Shown one piece after another: positions 11,094 through 22,640 of a stretch of DNA of 64,000 nucleotides (within the stretch, counting starts at the first letter, position 1; each line of letters starts with the position of its first letter). Below the pieces are notes generated by a model that saw nothing but the letters and a program-made list of their open reading frames with translations, was not told the origin of the DNA and did no database searches. Position numbers and translations under genes: made by a program. This DNA is from Terfezia claveryi (Eukaryota; Ascomycota; Pezizomycetes; Pezizales; Pezizaceae): assembly GCA_015179025.1 (NCBI GenBank), contig WHUX01000038.1:335260-399259 (forward strand), written 5' to 3'.

Positions 11094-14000
11094 ATGTCCT
11101 CAGCAACCATTACGGAAACAACGACAGGATCAGTTATGGCAGAAGCAGTAACAACGGCAAAGGTTTCTGCACCTCTCGATGGCGGGTATCCCTCCACGCC
11201 CGTTACAACTAAGCCCTCTCCCAGTACTAGCAACCCCACAGCTCCTGTTGCCGTGACGCAGGCCTCTGAGGACTTTGAAGTCAACTTTCTGGATGCTGCA
11301 GAGGATAATGACAATAACGAGGACTATGAAGAGAGATCTACCCGAAAGATACCCCGCAGCACAACCGACGATCTCCCAAAATCGCTTGCAAAAAGGCGCT
11401 TTGTAGCTGGGATTCGTCTGCCGACGCTAGTTTCCCCAAAATCGGTGTATGAAGGGTGGACACACCCAGAGCTTCCTGTGTCTAAAGAGAGAATTGTCCT
11501 GAGAGAATTTCAGCTAAGTGTAGCGGAGCAGGAAAAAGCAGAAACCACACCTGGAGAGTCTGGAGTTCAGCCGATGGACCCCGTTGAGGACGACAATGAC
11601 GGAGAGCCAAGGCGCTGTGGGGGAAAGAGGACGCAGGAGGTGATTGTTGAAGAAGAGGATTCTTTTACTAGCTATAAACTCGAAGGTTTTTCTGTCTATC
11701 ATCCTGCCTTTGACAAGCGATTTGCACTGGAAATGACTTGTTTACACAATTTATCCGTCAAGTCTGGCAAGAACATCCTCCTCTTTGACGGAGTGCTTAG
11801 TGATGGGAAGACCAGGAAGTACGTCGAAGGTGTACCGTTTACTAAGCTATCGATTGGGAATTATGGTGAATTATCACTACACACAGTCGAGGGGGCTATA
11901 TGGATCCAATCCGACGTAGCAAAGGGCGCGGGCGATGTTTGGTACGAGCTCGGCAAGCCGGCCGAAGCCTATGAGAAGTACCATAAACCATTCCTCTGGT
12001 TGGCGAATTTCGCAAAGTTCTACATTGATTTTCTTGATCGACCAAAGCACGCCGAGGACGATGATGAGCGGCCAGTGGACGTTGCACTCCTGGATTTTAA
12101 ATCTCATTTTGGCACTTGGGTCAGAAAGCTCCATTGGGAAGATGTGCAGTTCCAGAAGTGGCTGGGTGAATTTGGTGAGGATAGGATCGATTTTAGACAG
12201 GTCGTAGCTGCGCATTGCCATTTCCTTTGGAACCAGGCATGGAACACCGACAAGGATGGGCGGTTGACGAGGCATTCCATTTGGGATGAAGTCATGGGAT
12301 TGACGACTATCAAGCAAGCAAAAGGCGCGTTGGTTAATGATACAATCGTCACCCCGTTGGTCTATGACTGCTTCCATCATATCTTTGGGGATAAACTCCA
12401 AGCCATCGCTCCCAAGGTCCCTCCGTCTCCTCTGTCCCCTGGGAAGAAGTTGGTGGTAGATAAAGTTGAAATTCGCTCTCCCCCACGGAGGACCTCATTA
12501 CAATCACAACCCCTCGGTGGCAGGGGAATCTCTCCTCTTCCTCTCTATTCCTCTCGCCCGAAATTAAAGGAAGGGGAACTCGTTGATGTTAAACCCGGGG
12601 ATGTCGTGGCTGTCATTAAGGACGTTGATACCGTTTGGAAAGGCAAAAGCGAGTATTGGTACGCATATATCCAAAGCGTTAATAAGAACGCGCAGAAGAG
12701 GAATAGTACTACATTAGACGTGATATGGCTATACCTCCCCGAGGACACTATCCTGGGGCAAATGCGATACCCGTACGAAAACGAGCTCTTCTTCTCTGAT
12801 AACTGTAACTGTGGAGACGCAAAGTTACGCTTGGACGAAGTAGTCTTCAAGGTAGAGGCTGCGTTTTTTGCTGGGCCAGAGGACGAGGTTACTATTGGAT
12901 GTGACTTCTTCCTACGGCAGAAATTTAGCGACGCAGAATCCAATTTCACGACTCTGACAAAACCGGATCTGGCTTGTGAGTGTAGGAAACCTGTTGTCTC
13001 TGCGTACGAGCAAGTCAAGAAGCAATATGAGATCGGGGACACTGTTCTTGTGGAATCCTACAGTGTCGATGATTACGCAAAAGACGTCCTTGAGCCAGCT
13101 CAAATCATCCGCTATGATGAGGAATCACAGTCTGTGGAATTACGACAACTCTACCGCCGCGGAAGGGATTTTAATGACAAGCCTGATGCGAGGCCAAACG
13201 AGCTTGTCTACACGGACCACCTTGTTCTTGTCCAGCCGAAGTTCATCCATCGAAGATGCCATATCAGATTCTTCCCTTTAACTGTAAAACCAACCACACC
13301 CTACGACCGCGATGGAACAGGTGATTGCTTTTTCATATATGTTCAGCGCACTCCTGCGGGGGATCTTGTCCCTATGTCACCCCCGCCAGAGTTTCACCAA
13401 GGTTATGACCCTGATACTCCTCGCAGCGACCCCTCCCTTCCCCGCCTCAATGGAATGGATCTCTTTTGCGGTGGTGGCAACTTCGGCCGCGGGATTGAAG
13501 AAGGCGGTGCAGTAGTCAACAAATGGGCCGTCGACCTCGATATACCAGCCCTCCACACCTACCGCGCAAACCTTCGGGACCCCGATACCCAACTCTATCT
13601 CGGGTCAGTCAATAACTATCTCCGGGATGGATTGTTAGGAAAGTTCTCTAGCATGATCCCGCCTCCAGGGCGTGTGGATTTTATCTCTGCGGGGTCCCCG
13701 TGTCAGGGATTTAGTAATGCGAATTTGGATCGGGATAGTGAGAGAAGTTTGGGCAATTCTTCGCTTGTGGCATCGGTCGCGAGTTTTGTCGATTTTTATA
13801 GACCGAAGTTTGCGTTGTTGGAGAACGTGCACGGGCTTGCTCAGGACAGGATCAAGAAGAAGGATGGGAAGCCATATAATGTCTTCTCGCAGCTATTATG
13901 TGCTTTGGTTGCTATAGGTCGATTCCCCCAATCCATATTATCTTTGTCATGAAACTTACCATATGGCCCTTTTCATAGGTTATCAATGCCAACAATTCAC

Positions 14001-15375
14001 CCTCGACGCCTGGTCCTTCGGCTCCTGCCAAACCCGCACCCGTTTGTTTGTCTCCATTGCCTCCCCGGGCCACCGTTTGCCCCCCCGCCCTCCCCGCTCC
14101 CACGAACACCCCTCCTCCATCCGGAGCAAATCCCTCTTCGAAGCCCCCAATGGCAAAAAATTCGGCGGCCGCGAGCTCTACGGTCCCTGCACCTACCCGT
14201 ACGTCTCCTCCTTGGAGCGCCTCGGCTCCCTTCCCAAACTCGGCGACAACCACCCCGGGGTCTGTATCCCCTACCCAGACCATCGCCATTCCCGGATTGA
14301 AGGCCCAAGGACTAGATTACTAATGACGCACATCCCCAAAGTGCGTACATGCGCGACGTTAAGGCGCGCCATAGACGCAGGCCGCATCCCGCCAAGTCTG
14401 GATTTTTATAAGGAAACGGCGCAGAGGGCTAAGGAGTACGCAAGGAGCTGGAGTCGGATTTTCGAGGATGATCTTTGTAGGACGGTGACGACTACTATTA
14501 CTCCGCAGTGCGCGTTTACGGGGCAGTGGATGCATTGGGATGAGCATAGGTTGTTGACGGTGATGGAGGCTAGGAGGGTACAAAGTTTCCCCGATGAAGA
14601 GGTTTTGTTGGGGATTGCGGCGAAGGCGTTTAGGATTGTGGGGAACAGTGTCGATAGGGCGGTTGCGCTAGCATGGGGGTTGGCGATTAGGGAGGCGTGG
14701 TGGGGCCGGGAGGGGGGAGAGAAGAATGCCGGGAAGGGGGTTATGTGGAAGAGAGGATTTGAGAAGAGAGTGGATGAGTATAGGCATTTGAGGGAGTCAT
14801 GGAGGACAGAAACAAAGATAATGGGGGTGGAGGAACAGGGTGAAGACGAGGATGATCCTACGGTGTGGGAAGAGGCTCGGGAAGTTCTCGATAACCCAAA
14901 AGAGGGCCTTGAAGAGGCAGAGCTCCAGGTGGAGCAGTTGATCCGAGCTATAGAGCCTGCGGTGAATACTCCCTCAACAACAGGAAGTGATCGAAGTCGA
15001 TCAAAAAAGGTTCGGGGCGTACAGGCTGCTGATGATGATAAGGAAGTCGAAGAGCGAGATGACCGCGCCCACGATGTCTTTGTCAAAAGGGCTCTGCAGC
15101 CGAGTTCGTTGAGGAAACGAGTCAACCCGTTTGCAGGGTTGGAGAATGCAGAGGCAAAAGATGCTGATGAAGGGGGGCGGTTATGTTGGATGTGTAGGGG
15201 TTTCAGTTCCTGGCGGGCGCGGGGCTTTTGTTTAAGATTTGGAATCGCTTTGGATTTGGGTTTCGCATGGCATGACACTGTACGGGGGTATTCAGCGAGG
15301 GGGAGTGGGTTTCAAATGCCTCCTCGGAGGGGAGGATATGTTGGTTGGGAATGGGGGTTATACCTTAGAGGTTGA
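11094..15375 (+). CDS. DIM-2/Masc2-type DNA (cytosine-5)-methyltransferase
   Basis: Nuclear enzyme that methylates cytosine in DNA; in ascomycetes this class methylates repeats. There are two exons, 11094-13917 and 13979-15375, with a 61-bp intron that rejoins ALVAIG to YQCQQFTLDAW. The product is about 1406 residues. In order it has an acidic N-terminus, an RFTS-like region (about 190-320, with VPFTKLSIGNYGELSLHTVE and FLWLANFAKFYIDFL), two BAH-like modules (about 490-590 and 640-730), then the catalytic motifs. These are I DLFCGGGNFGRG (about 787), IV SAGSPCQGFS with the catalytic Cys (about 868), VI LLENV (about 910), VIII QTRTRLF (about 957), IX EARRVQSFPDEE (about 1140) and X GNSVDRAVALAWG (about 1162). 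A tail of about 220 residues, partly acidic, follows motif X; its last 60 residues look unlike the rest and could be a mispredicted end. I chose the Met at 11094 because upstream codons are low complexity. The frame is intact. Confidence 0.92.
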
Positions 15376-15727
15376 GATCAATGTTGCCTATTTCTTGGGT
15401 AGTTTTTTAAAATCGGCGTATGATAAAAATACCAATTACAATGTAGAGGAAGCTACAGGTTATATATAGTGATGTATCCTCACCATGGATCAACAAAACG
15501 ATCTCATAGAACCCGCATACCACGAGTTATTTTTTTTTATATATATTTTTTTAGGAAAAAAAAAAAAAACTCTGTCCAACCCTTCGCCCGCGTGCTAAAT
15601 GAAGAGAAGATGTTGAAAAGAAAAAATCACCGAGTTCGCTTCGAAAGGTAACGCTAACTGGGAAAACAACTTCTATCTGATCATGCTATACATAAAGGCC
15701 TTCCACCAACGTCCCCGTCTTCGTCCA

Positions 15728-16141
15728 GGCACAGAGACATGTAATGTACCGTGGATAACTTGTCCACACTTACCCTCCAGCCACCACAAGCGCACCAGCC
15801 ACCACGGCAAGGAACAACCCCTGTAGCTCAACGAGACCAATAGGTTATGCTTTATTGATGGGATAATTGTGAGGGTTGGATAGTTGGTCTATATGTTGGA
15901 CTTAGCCAGAAAAGAGGATGACACAGTGATAGGATGGATCAGAGGTCATACGGCTTGCCCCGGCAACAAAAAAGGCCGGCCGCCTAGCAGCCCTCACAAA
16001 TATCCCATCAATCAAGCATAAGCTATTGCTCTGCTTGAGCTACAGGGGTTGTTCCTTGCCGTGGCGGCTGGTGTGCTTGTGGTTGCTGGAGAGTAGGTGT
16101 GGACAAGTTATTCACGGTACCTATGTACATGTATCTGTGCC
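15728..16141. repeat. foldback (inverted repeat) element, MITE-like
   Basis: Left arm 15728-15877 and right arm 15990-16141 are reverse complements over about 150 bp, with a loop of about 112 bp. Matching blocks include GGCACAGA at the outer ends, AACTTGTCCACAC, GGCAAGGAACAACCCCTGTA and TGATGGGATA...TGTGAGGG toward the centre. Differences between the arms are largely C/T or A/G. No transposase ORF and no clear target duplication are visible, so the class is unknown. Confidence 0.8.
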
Positions 16142-16325
16142 GAGCCTGCTCTGTTGGGTGCCTTGTTGCTTCGGGGCCGGGGTCAGAGAGTTCCATGGAA
16201 TGGGAAAGACAAAGATAAAGTCTGAGGGTAACACCCCTGTTGGAGAAGGGTGTTTGATACAATCAGAGAAAGTTATGCCCCCAAGAGGTTCAACTGTAAA
16301 GTTTTATTGGCACAATGCAATCGAA

Positions 16326-16379
16326 GTAGGTAACTATTTATAAGAGGCAGGGGTAGGTAACTATTTATAAGAGGCAGGA
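16326..16379. repeat. two 27-bp tandem copies
   Basis: The 27-bp unit that begins GTAGGTAACTATTTATAAGA occurs at 16326-16352 and again at 16353-16379, differing only in the last base, followed by a partial third start. Confidence 0.9.
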
Positions 16380-18715
16380 GTAGGTGGACCTAGGAAAAGA
16401 GGATCAAACGGGGCATACGTTAAAGTACGTTATAAACAGATCAGGGAAAGTCTAGCATATTTTCTACGTAACATTCCTAGGCAGTCTCAAGACTACCATA
16501 TTCCCCAGCTATACTTCATTAGTCATGTGGAGTTCCTTCACCTCTCATCTCGACAATCTCTTCCTCTCCGTTTACTCTTGCTTGTCTTGCATCACCGATC
16601 CCTTTATGGAATTGTTTAGATAATCGTAGTACCTTCCTGGCGTTTAACCTAGCTTACACCATTGAAGAAGCAAAGAAAAGGGAGTTCCACTATATCCAAA
16701 GTTTCTTTTTTTTTTTTTTTTTTGTTCCTGCTACTTTTTTATCTATGGCCATGGCTACGAAAGTTTAGACCTATCATCGGAATTGGGCACTGACACGACC
16801 TATCTCCTCGTCGATAACTATCTTTTTTTTTTGTCTCTGATTGGTGGTTAAATTCCGAGGATTCTTGCTCAACATTACCCTCAACTTTTGTGTATATCAA
16901 CTCGCAGTACTCACTGCAATACTCACTTGTAACTATTCCACTTCCTAAAACAAGTATCCCAAATATGTTTTTATTGGCAGCTGAACTATTCAGTAAATTA
17001 AGAGGATGTTCTATATTATAGTATGGATTGGCTATGTGTCAGTATTTGCGAGTCGGCTTTGGAGCTATATGGTGCAGTTCATTAATCATATAAATTGTTG
17101 CTTGAGGGTATTGATATAACTTGTATGTATTTAACACTAATTTTGATGGATGCTAATTTGCAATATCTATGGCAAACAAGTTATAGGAAAAATCAGTATA
17201 CGTATACAGGTAGGACACGAGATTCTACACCTAGGTTATGATTTTCGATGCCTAAACTATCTTATTTATGCGAGTTTAGACGTTTTGAGAGAATGATTTA
17301 ATCGCCATATGCATATGCCTGCTACCCCATTGCTATTGACATCTGACATCTACTATCTAAGGCGTAATTTTTACATAGAGGTGAAAAAAAAAAAAATAGG
17401 AAGCGAGGGATACGGCAAAATCCAGCCACTCATAGCTAAGTGATAGGATCAAAAACCAAATGCCCCGATCCGCCCATATTGGAGATACAATGGCATCCCA
17501 ATTAAAGTGTTTGTTTGTGATTGACCACCAGTCCTTTGCCCAGAGTGAGCCATAGATAATCCTACGGCTGAGTGATCATTTCCTCCTCAACATAGCTTTT
17601 GAAGATTTTTTGGAACATTGAGATTTTTACGCACCTCTCCAAACCTCTGTTTCGATGTTTAAGGTGAATGTAAATATAAGCTCTCACCGAGGTATTCTGC
17701 AAGATAGTCAGTGGACGTCATACCAAATCAATTAGCATCCTTCTGACCGAGGGCATCTTGTATATACAATCTCCCTCTAGGCGGCCTGCTCCTCCCAACC
17801 TCATGATTAGCTTCAATCGACATCTTCTGATCCAAGGGTAGTTAGGCAGTATTCGTCTTCTAGGCATTAATTGAATAATAGATCATAATTCTTATAACTT
17901 ACTTACCTGGAATCCAATGAGTCGTTTCATTCGATTAAGAAAACCCATTCCAGCTAAGTGTTACAATGGTGATTACCAAAATAGGCTAGATTACTTGTGC
18001 GACTACCTAATTCGGTAGTTTAGTGTACTTCTTAGACATGTTCTCTCGTACGCAGAGCACATAATCAATTTCCTTTCTCTTAAAGACAAATAACTTAACA
18101 TAGCATGGACATGAAGAACAGTAAATTTTTTTAGGCTTAAAGATTATCCATTCAAATTCACTGCCCACCGACAGACTATCAAAATTCGTTAGTATATCTT
18201 CTATGAAAACCAGTTGGCGGTTTATCTATCTCTATGGATACCATTACTGTATATCACTTGAACCGTATATTTGCCCAAGATGCCCTGCGATTATTAACGT
18301 TGTAGCAAAAGTGTAAGATAAAGGAGGATCTACAACCTTTCATACTCTACACCTCAAAGGCCCCCCCCTTTTCCCCCCAAGAAGGACCCTTAATTTGAGG
18401 ATAACACTTCAGATGCCATCCAATTTTATCACAATTTCCGGAGTTATATATAGACACAGATATAGCAGCCCCATATCTAATTTATGAGAGGTCGGTGTCC
18501 GCCGGGCTACCTCATATCCACAGACAACGGATATCTGAACTAGATTACCCTGACTATAAAGTAACCAAATATGGTAATTGTAATATGAGTAACTTTAGCT
18601 TGCAAAGGTATACGGTACTTCAAAATACTTAAGTAGAAATCCAAGAGCGAAATTAAGTATACATTGAACTGGAAGGTACTTCATAGAATATATTTCCTTC
18701 TCCACTCCCTCCAGC

Positions 18716-20612
18716 TCAAAACTCCATTGAGTCACCATTCATCACCTTTCCCTCCCCGCTCTCATCCCTAATTAACCTCGCCACAAATGCCTTGAAGAAA
18801 TCCACATACGGCTTCAAACTCGTCTTTTCATAATCCGGGTGTTTCTCCTCTGTTCTCGGCCCAGCCCCCTCACTTTCCACTTTCGTCTTTTTATTCTTGT
18901 TATCCCACTGATTAATCTCCTCCAGCAATTCCGTCACAGTTGGGACACTAAATGGGTCAAAATCTTCCGCTTTCGAAGCGTCAATAGGAACACAAACCCG
19001 CCCAGTACCGGGATGTACACAAAAGGGGGATTTAAGTAGATGGTTTAGATGCTTGGAGACTTCGGCATCGAGTCGGGGGTACATGTATTCGAGGAGGATG
19101 TCTTGTTTTGATTCTAAAAGAAGTTTGGTGTCCAGTTTCTGTGGTGAGGAAGTACCCAATGGGTTAGTCTGGGTGTGGAATGGAGGTAGATTGCGGATTG
19201 GAATTTGTTACCTTGAAAACACCAGTTTTTGCAAGAGCATTTATATCTTCCCACTTATTGAAGCTCGAGCGATCCGCCTGAGATTCCCATTTTTTGCGGA
19301 GGCCTTCTGCTAGATCTAGAGGATGCAAACGAAACGTTACCACTGCTCTTTACAAATACAAGTAGGTCGGGAGGAATACCTTTATCTGGAATCAGCTTAA
19401 GCAGCTTCTCGGCACCTTGCATCTCCCTCCACGGATCCTGGTCCTCGAGAATACGGACAGCGAAATCCTCCCTTAGAATGTCAAAGCTCCGCCTATATCA
19501 CCTGATGCATCAGTATATACACTTTAGTACCGCGTGACAGAACTTACACTAGATGTGGATGCAATGGCCTCTTCACATTGACTTTCTTGTTCGTATTACT
19601 CCCACCCTTTACAACCTCTAGATATGATGCAACAACCCTCCTCTTCTGATCATCCATCACCCTCGCCCTTTTATCACATACCCATGCATGCGCTCCTCTT
19701 CGTCCAGAATATACCCACAAAACATGCTTGAACCCAAAGTCCTCTTTAAGTGCTATATCAATGACCTTGATAGCCATAGTGACAAACGACCAACATTTGT
19801 TGCAGATTTTGGCCTTGTCACAGCAAGTACGGATATCATCGTAATCTGTCATATCGATATCGAAAACGAGCTCTTTCTGTAGCGGATAAAAGTTGGCTTT
19901 GCGGAGCTGTTTACGGTCTTTGGGGTTCGCACTATAGACAGGACCAATCTCAAAACGGGTGGGGTTGAGCTTGACGACCGCCTCCTTGAGGCTATAGATG
20001 GGTTAGCCTATGGGGCTCTATAGCGGATAATTGAGGCAGTAACGCACAGGTCTCCAGAGGGGAAGGCTTGATATCTCAGGTATGCTTCGTTGGGTAATGT
20101 GAATGCAAACTCCCTGTGGGCAAAATCATTTGATGGGACTGGAGAGTGGTTTAGCCATTGGAATAACGACCGGAATGGAAGTAGCCGTTGGTAGAATGCT
20201 TTCATAACCCCCGGGTCAGAGGGGCCTACCGCACTGCCCATTGCCCTCTGTCTACCACCTTAGTCAGTCGATCGATCGAGGTCTTCAGGTAACTTCATGT
20301 GGAGATGGGGTATCTCATTCGGGATTTACCGTACTCAATTGCAGCCTCGGTCTCAGCAAACAGCTCTGCGTCCTCGTCATCATTCAACCCGTACTCGTCG
20401 CCATCATCATCGAACATATCTTCCACTTTTGACTTCTTTTCAGCAAGTGTCTCCTCCGCGACAGGCTTCGAGGTGCAATTGCTTGTCTGCAACTTTGTAT
20501 CCTCTTCGATATCGCTGTCGTCTTCGGGTGCTGAGTCATTCTTGTCCTCGCCCACTGGTGGAGCATCCGAAAGTTCAATATCTTCGTCGAAATCCTTTTC
20601 TGATTGTGGCAT
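18716..20612 (-). CDS. PRI1: DNA primase small (catalytic) subunit
   Basis: Catalytic subunit of the polymerase alpha-primase complex that makes RNA primers. Six exons: 20612-20330, 20225-20048, 19991-19548, 19492-19380, 19309-19212 and 19138-18716, about 512 residues. Family landmarks are FYQRLLPFRSLFQWLNH, the acidic catalytic motif ELVFDIDMTDYDD, the metal-binding CCDKAKICNKCW, VYSGRRGAHAWVCDKR, LEDQDPWREMQGAEKLL and SPFCVHPGTGRVCVPID. The protein ends in SMEF, a tail I recognise from fungal homologues. An acidic Asp/Glu/Ser-rich N-terminal extension of about 90 residues precedes the conserved core. It is divergent from the Sld2 gene, with start codons 255 bp apart. All splice junctions keep frame and no lesion is visible. 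Confidence 0.94.
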
Positions 20613-20867
20613 CGCGAGCGTCTGATATCTAGGTTACTGTGCTCTCAAATTGAGGCGCGCCGGGGCGCTCAGAGGTTCACGCGTTAATTGAATTTTGAAC
20701 ACTTGCTTGAAGGCTTGGCGCGTCCGACGTCAAGAACAAAACAAGGCTTGATTGGGCCCCCGAGCATAAACACATATGAGGAACGACCACAAGTCAACGT
20801 CTCTGACTCTAGAAAGGTTCGGCACCGTTCTACAGAGTCACCGTTACCATCTTGTAGCCCTCGTTTC
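20613..20867. promoter_or_regulatory. shared divergent promoter of primase and Sld2 genes
   Basis: This 255-bp gap separates the start codons of two replication genes facing outward. It contains ACGCGT at 20679-20684, the MluI cell-cycle box bound by MBF in yeasts, plus GGCGCGCC at about 20655-20662 and GGCGCGTC at about 20717-20724. Use as an S-phase promoter is inferred from these motifs and the gene pair. Confidence 0.6.
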
Positions 20868-22640
20868 ATGGCCTTCACCGAGTATTCCCAGAGCCTCCGG
20901 CTAGAGCTGAAGCAGTGGGAAACCACATTTGCTGCCGAAAAGGGCCGGAAGCCTTCTCGCGAAGACATCAAAAAGGCCCCAGAAATAGGTTTGACAACCA
21001 GCCACAATAACACAATTCATGCATAGTAACTTACGCTTCCAACAGCTGCCAAATACAAAGAATACAGCAAGCTCCGTGATCCACCCCCAGCTCCGGCCAT
21101 TGCACCCTCTCAGAGCCCTCGAACTAAAGCCCCTTCTCAACTCTTGAAAACTCCCCGCAAACCAAAATCTCGCCATGGCTTGACACAAGCAAACAGCAAT
21201 AACGATCCTTTCCTATCCCCATCAATTCGGCGCTCCAATAGAAGCAATGCACAAGGAAGCTCACGTGGCCAGCGGTTGAATGCGCCTTCAGAAACCCCTA
21301 CTAAACCCTCTATCCTGAAGGTCCCAGGCACCCCGCTGTTCGAATTGGACTCACCTCTGAAAATTCGAAAGATTAGATTTGGCAAGGATGGAGAGACAGT
21401 CGGTCCTACACCTCAGAAAACGGGGAAAGTATTGGGTCTGTTTGAGACTATGATGATTGAGTATAGCCCAAAGAGAATCAGAGGATCCATGCAGAAGGAA
21501 TTGAAAAAAGCAACAAGCGAGAGCCCGTCACAAAGTTCAAACGGTCTTTTAGAGACACCCCGGAAGCGTAAGCTAAACCCAGATGATGTTGAGGACTCAA
21601 CTTCTATCCGTGCTGCGTCAAGCGTAGCCGGGAGTGTCTCTCGATCGGGTGCTGCGACTATTGTCCCAGATGGTGAGACACCCAGAAAACGTCGGCCCGA
21701 GCCAGACATGTTTGCAACGCCGTCGTTCCTACGCAGATCCACATCCCGATTAATGGATGAGTCGCTGTTATCTAGTCCGCCGGTGCCTCTTCCCCAGCCA
21801 ATGAAACCAAAGCTAGTCAAAGGGCTGTCAAGCTGGATGGCAGATTTGAGGAGAATGCAAGATGAAATTCTAGAGGATGAGATGGAAAACCTGAGGGAGC
21901 TGGAACGCGAGGCGTCCGGCGGTGTAAAGAAACCTCTATTCCCCGCTACGGATGCTAGTGCAACTTCGGGAGTGGCTTCCGGAGATGTATTCGGGACCCA
22001 AGGCGGGGAAGATGACAATGAAACAGAAAACCCAGCCGCAAAGGAGGGGACGGGTGCATCGGGAGACGCATCCGGAGAGGGAGAGATCAAATCAGGGGAT
22101 GCACCCACGCGAATGTGGAAGAAAAGGGGCTTGAAGAGACAGACTCGGAGAGTCAAAAGTAAGTTCTCATATTGCTTGTACCTACCCCTTCTAGATTTAG
22201 CTAACCTCCGACCAGTGCGCCCTGTGCGGGATAAACCGCTACAGGCTTTATCCGCCCCTGGTGGCCAGAGTGAAAACGAGGAAGTCTCGGGCGATGAAAC
22301 GGCTTCCAAGCAGAAATCCAAACCCCCACCGGAGGCCGAACATGCGGATGAAGGATCCAGCGAGGACGAGATTTCAAACTACTCTGGTAGTGAAGCCGAA
22401 TCTAAGACTGAGTCGGCAGTTCCGGAAGCAAAACCTATTGGCCGAATAGCGAAAAAGAAAACCACTACGAATGTCACAACTACAACTGCTTCTACTACTA
22501 CTATGGCAGGAAAGGGCAAAAGAGCGGCAACTGCCGGTGCGAACTACTGTAAATTGAAAATACGAACGCAGGGAGGGATGAAGGGCAGGGGTGGTGGGTT
22601 TAGAGGACGGGGTGGTGGGAGATTCAATAGGAGAAGGTAA
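20868..22640 (+). CDS. SLD2: Sld2-type DNA replication initiation regulator
   Basis: Substrate of cyclin-dependent kinase that, when phosphorylated, binds Dpb11 and helps load the replicative helicase in yeasts. Exons are 20868-20988, 21046-22158 and 22216-22640. The conserved N-terminus is LRLELKQWETTFAAEKGRKP followed by EIAAKYKEYSKLRDP. The middle is disordered and contains several Ser/Thr-Pro sites followed by basic residues (LKTPRKPK, ETPTK, DSPLKIRK, two ETPRKR), the expected CDK consensus. The C-terminus is Arg/Gly-rich (GRGGGFRGRGGG). The 57-bp intron 22159-22215 is a multiple of three with no stop, so a retained form would add 19 residues; splicing gives RRVKMRPVRDK, matching the family better. 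Confidence 0.85.

Larger units (their letters stand above)
15376..18715. other. non-coding 3.3 kb between methyltransferase and primase genes
   Basis: AT-rich DNA without a supported gene. It holds the foldback repeat (15728-16141), a 27-bp tandem duplication (16326-16379), and poly-T or poly-A tracts (about 16705-16723, 16823-16832, 17384-17396). Beyond 16.5 kb I see no protein-like frame on either strand. Confidence 0.6.

Noticed and set aside
11877..12401. 174-codon antisense ORF within the methyltransferase
   Set aside because: Fully overlaps a strongly conserved coding exon and shows no protein pattern of its own.
13912..14308. Gly/Arg/Val-rich ORFs antisense to exon 2 of the methyltransferase
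   Set aside because: Shadow frames of a GC-rich exon.
21413..22321. 302-codon antisense ORF across Sld2
   Set aside because: Mirror of the Ser/Pro-rich Sld2 coding sequence; no independent support.
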